47,258 bases of DNA from Leucogyrophana mollusca (lineage: Eukaryota > Basidiomycota > Agaricomycetes > Boletales). The translations under genes and the position numbers were made by a program. The notes under the pieces were generated by a model that was given only the letters and a program-made list of their open reading frames with translations, made no database searches and was not told where the DNA came from. Location: the NCBI GenBank assembly GCA_021014945.1, contig MU266550.1, positions 1 to 47,258 on the forward strand. Direction: 5' to 3'. The first letter of the stretch is position 1. Each line of letters begins with the position of its first letter. Below, one piece after another: positions 46,297-47,258 of this stretch.

Positions 46297-47258
46297 TGTA
46301 AGCTACGGACCATGCCTGAGTGTCGTGTCGAAATAGTCTTAATATAATCCATGTCCAGGCAAGGCATCAAGTACATCTAGACCAGTGGCGGGGTAAACGG
46401 CGTAGTGGAAAAATCGCGCGAAGGATGAAAGTATATATGATAGGAATGAATGACCATGTAATCAACCCGTCTTTTATTTCACCATCACCATCACCACCAC
46501 CATCTCATTACTATCGCCTTACTGTTTGCGCCACCCCATGTCAACGATGGAGACAACTACCGCTCTCTCATCAGTCTGACCTTCTACGCGATGCACATGC
46601 CGGACGTTTCCTCTCTAATAAATATTCGCACCGTCTTGTTTGGTGTGGTGGGGGATCACACGCTATGTAGCACGATTTCATCGTGCTGGCGATCAGCCAA
46701 CATCGCGCAGCCATCAACTCGCTAGTAGAGTCGCTACGAGGTGGCATAGAACATCCCGCCGTTCTTTGGGCGCAGTTGATCTGTGCGCCGTGGTCGACTC
46801 TCCTTATGTTTATTTATTGTCTCGTACCTGGACCATCTAAAAATCCATCATACATCTCGGGCAATTTTTTTTCTGTATTAGTTAGCATCAACAGTAACGT
46901 AGAATCAGCGGCACTAGATACAATAGTCATCCCTTCAACTGTTCCATCAATCCATCGATCGACCGGTCCAACAGCAATGGGCGCCAGCTTAACCGCCTCG
47001 GAGTTGAGGCGGGTGGAGGTGCTTGTTCTTCACAAGCATCAGTTTCAGTTTATGAGCCCAACGAAAGGCGGTGATGCTGGTGATTTGTGTCCAATAGGGA
47101 ATAAAGTTGAATTTTACAAGGCACAGAAAATAGTGTCAGTCTCGCTGAAATAAAATCATTCCTTCTTTGCGTGTCGCTGAGACGCTGGGTAGGGTAGAAG
47201 AGGTGTATTGTAGAGACGAGTACACTTATATGTATGGGAAATGAACGTATTAGATCTA
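46297..47258. other. 962 bases at the right edge without a supported gene
   Basis: This follows the siroheme synthase stop. A His-rich-type CACCATCACCATCACCACCACCATC repeat is at about 46482-46504. The + frame 46683-47153 (156 codons) has no domain and lies in AT-rich, stop-dense surroundings on other frames. TTTTATT and AATAAA-like words occur on both strands. It may contain 3' ends of this gene and of a neighbour beyond the edge. Confidence 0.35.
46482..46504 (+). repeat. CAT/CAC trinucleotide repeat
   Basis: A short imperfect trinucleotide array (CACCATCACCATCACCACCACCATC) lies downstream of the siroheme synthase gene, outside any supported reading frame. Confidence 0.6.

Noticed and set aside
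46683..47153. 156-codon frame at the right end
   Set aside because: No domain, odd composition and location directly downstream of a gene in AT-rich DNA suggest a chance frame.

Overview
The window is nuclear DNA of a filamentous basidiomycete, most likely an agaricomycete. The evidence is: genes broken by many 45-65 base introns with short GT..CTNAY..AG signals; compact gene spacing with divergent and convergent pairs; and typical agaricomycete families (an F-box protein with a CxxC zinc site, a DUF6534 seven-helix membrane protein, a GPI-type polysaccharide deacetylase, a QDE-1-type RNA-dependent RNA polymerase). I saw no rRNA, tRNA, CRISPR array, intact transposon or bacterial operon.

Layout, left to right. 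1-489 (-) is the 5' part of an unidentified gene running off the left edge. 854-1348 (+) is a five-exon Swi5 recombination mediator. 1431-2723 (-) is an RCC1-repeat protein. 3202-8251 (-) is Raptor/Kog1 of TORC1, divergent from 8715-13453 (+), the dynactin p150/Glued large subunit. 13857-15696 (+) is a two-finger C2H2 protein, convergent with adenosine kinase at 15996-17317 (-). 17560-21833 (-) is the RNA-dependent RNA polymerase. 22403-23522 (-) is a U1A/U2B''-type spliceosomal protein. 23791-26418 (-) is an F-box protein. 26799-29010 (-) is malic enzyme, divergent from a LysM membrane protein (29278-30019, +), which is followed by a MARVEL-type membrane protein (30397-31173, +). 31174-33995 has no gene I can support. 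33996-36126 (+) is a 20-exon DUF6534 protein, convergent with a polysaccharide deacetylase (36654-38627, -). 38628-40258 is again without a supported gene. 40259-40695 (+) is a small conserved-looking protein. 40996-41301 (-) is a Gon7-like KEOPS subunit, divergent from a METTL21/Rrg1-like methyltransferase (41743-43056, +). 43554-44201 (-) is SRP14, divergent by only 152 bases from the Met1/Met8-type siroheme synthase (44354-46296, +). The last 962 bases hold nothing convincing.

I rebuilt the multi-exon models by hand. Where I summed the exons (Swi5, Raptor, dynactin, C2H2, adenosine kinase, RdRP, U2B'', LysM, MARVEL, DUF6534, small protein, SRP14, siroheme synthase) the total is an exact multiple of three with one terminal stop. 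Most genes are housekeeping genes and do not form one pathway. The accessory part is about 29-40 kb (LysM, MARVEL, DUF6534, deacetylase), which is biased to membrane and cell-wall surface functions and holds the two gene-poor stretches. The most unusual features are structural: four predicted GC-AG introns in three genes, an RdRP catalytic motif carried on a 12-base microexon, and a 362-residue protein cut into 20 exons.
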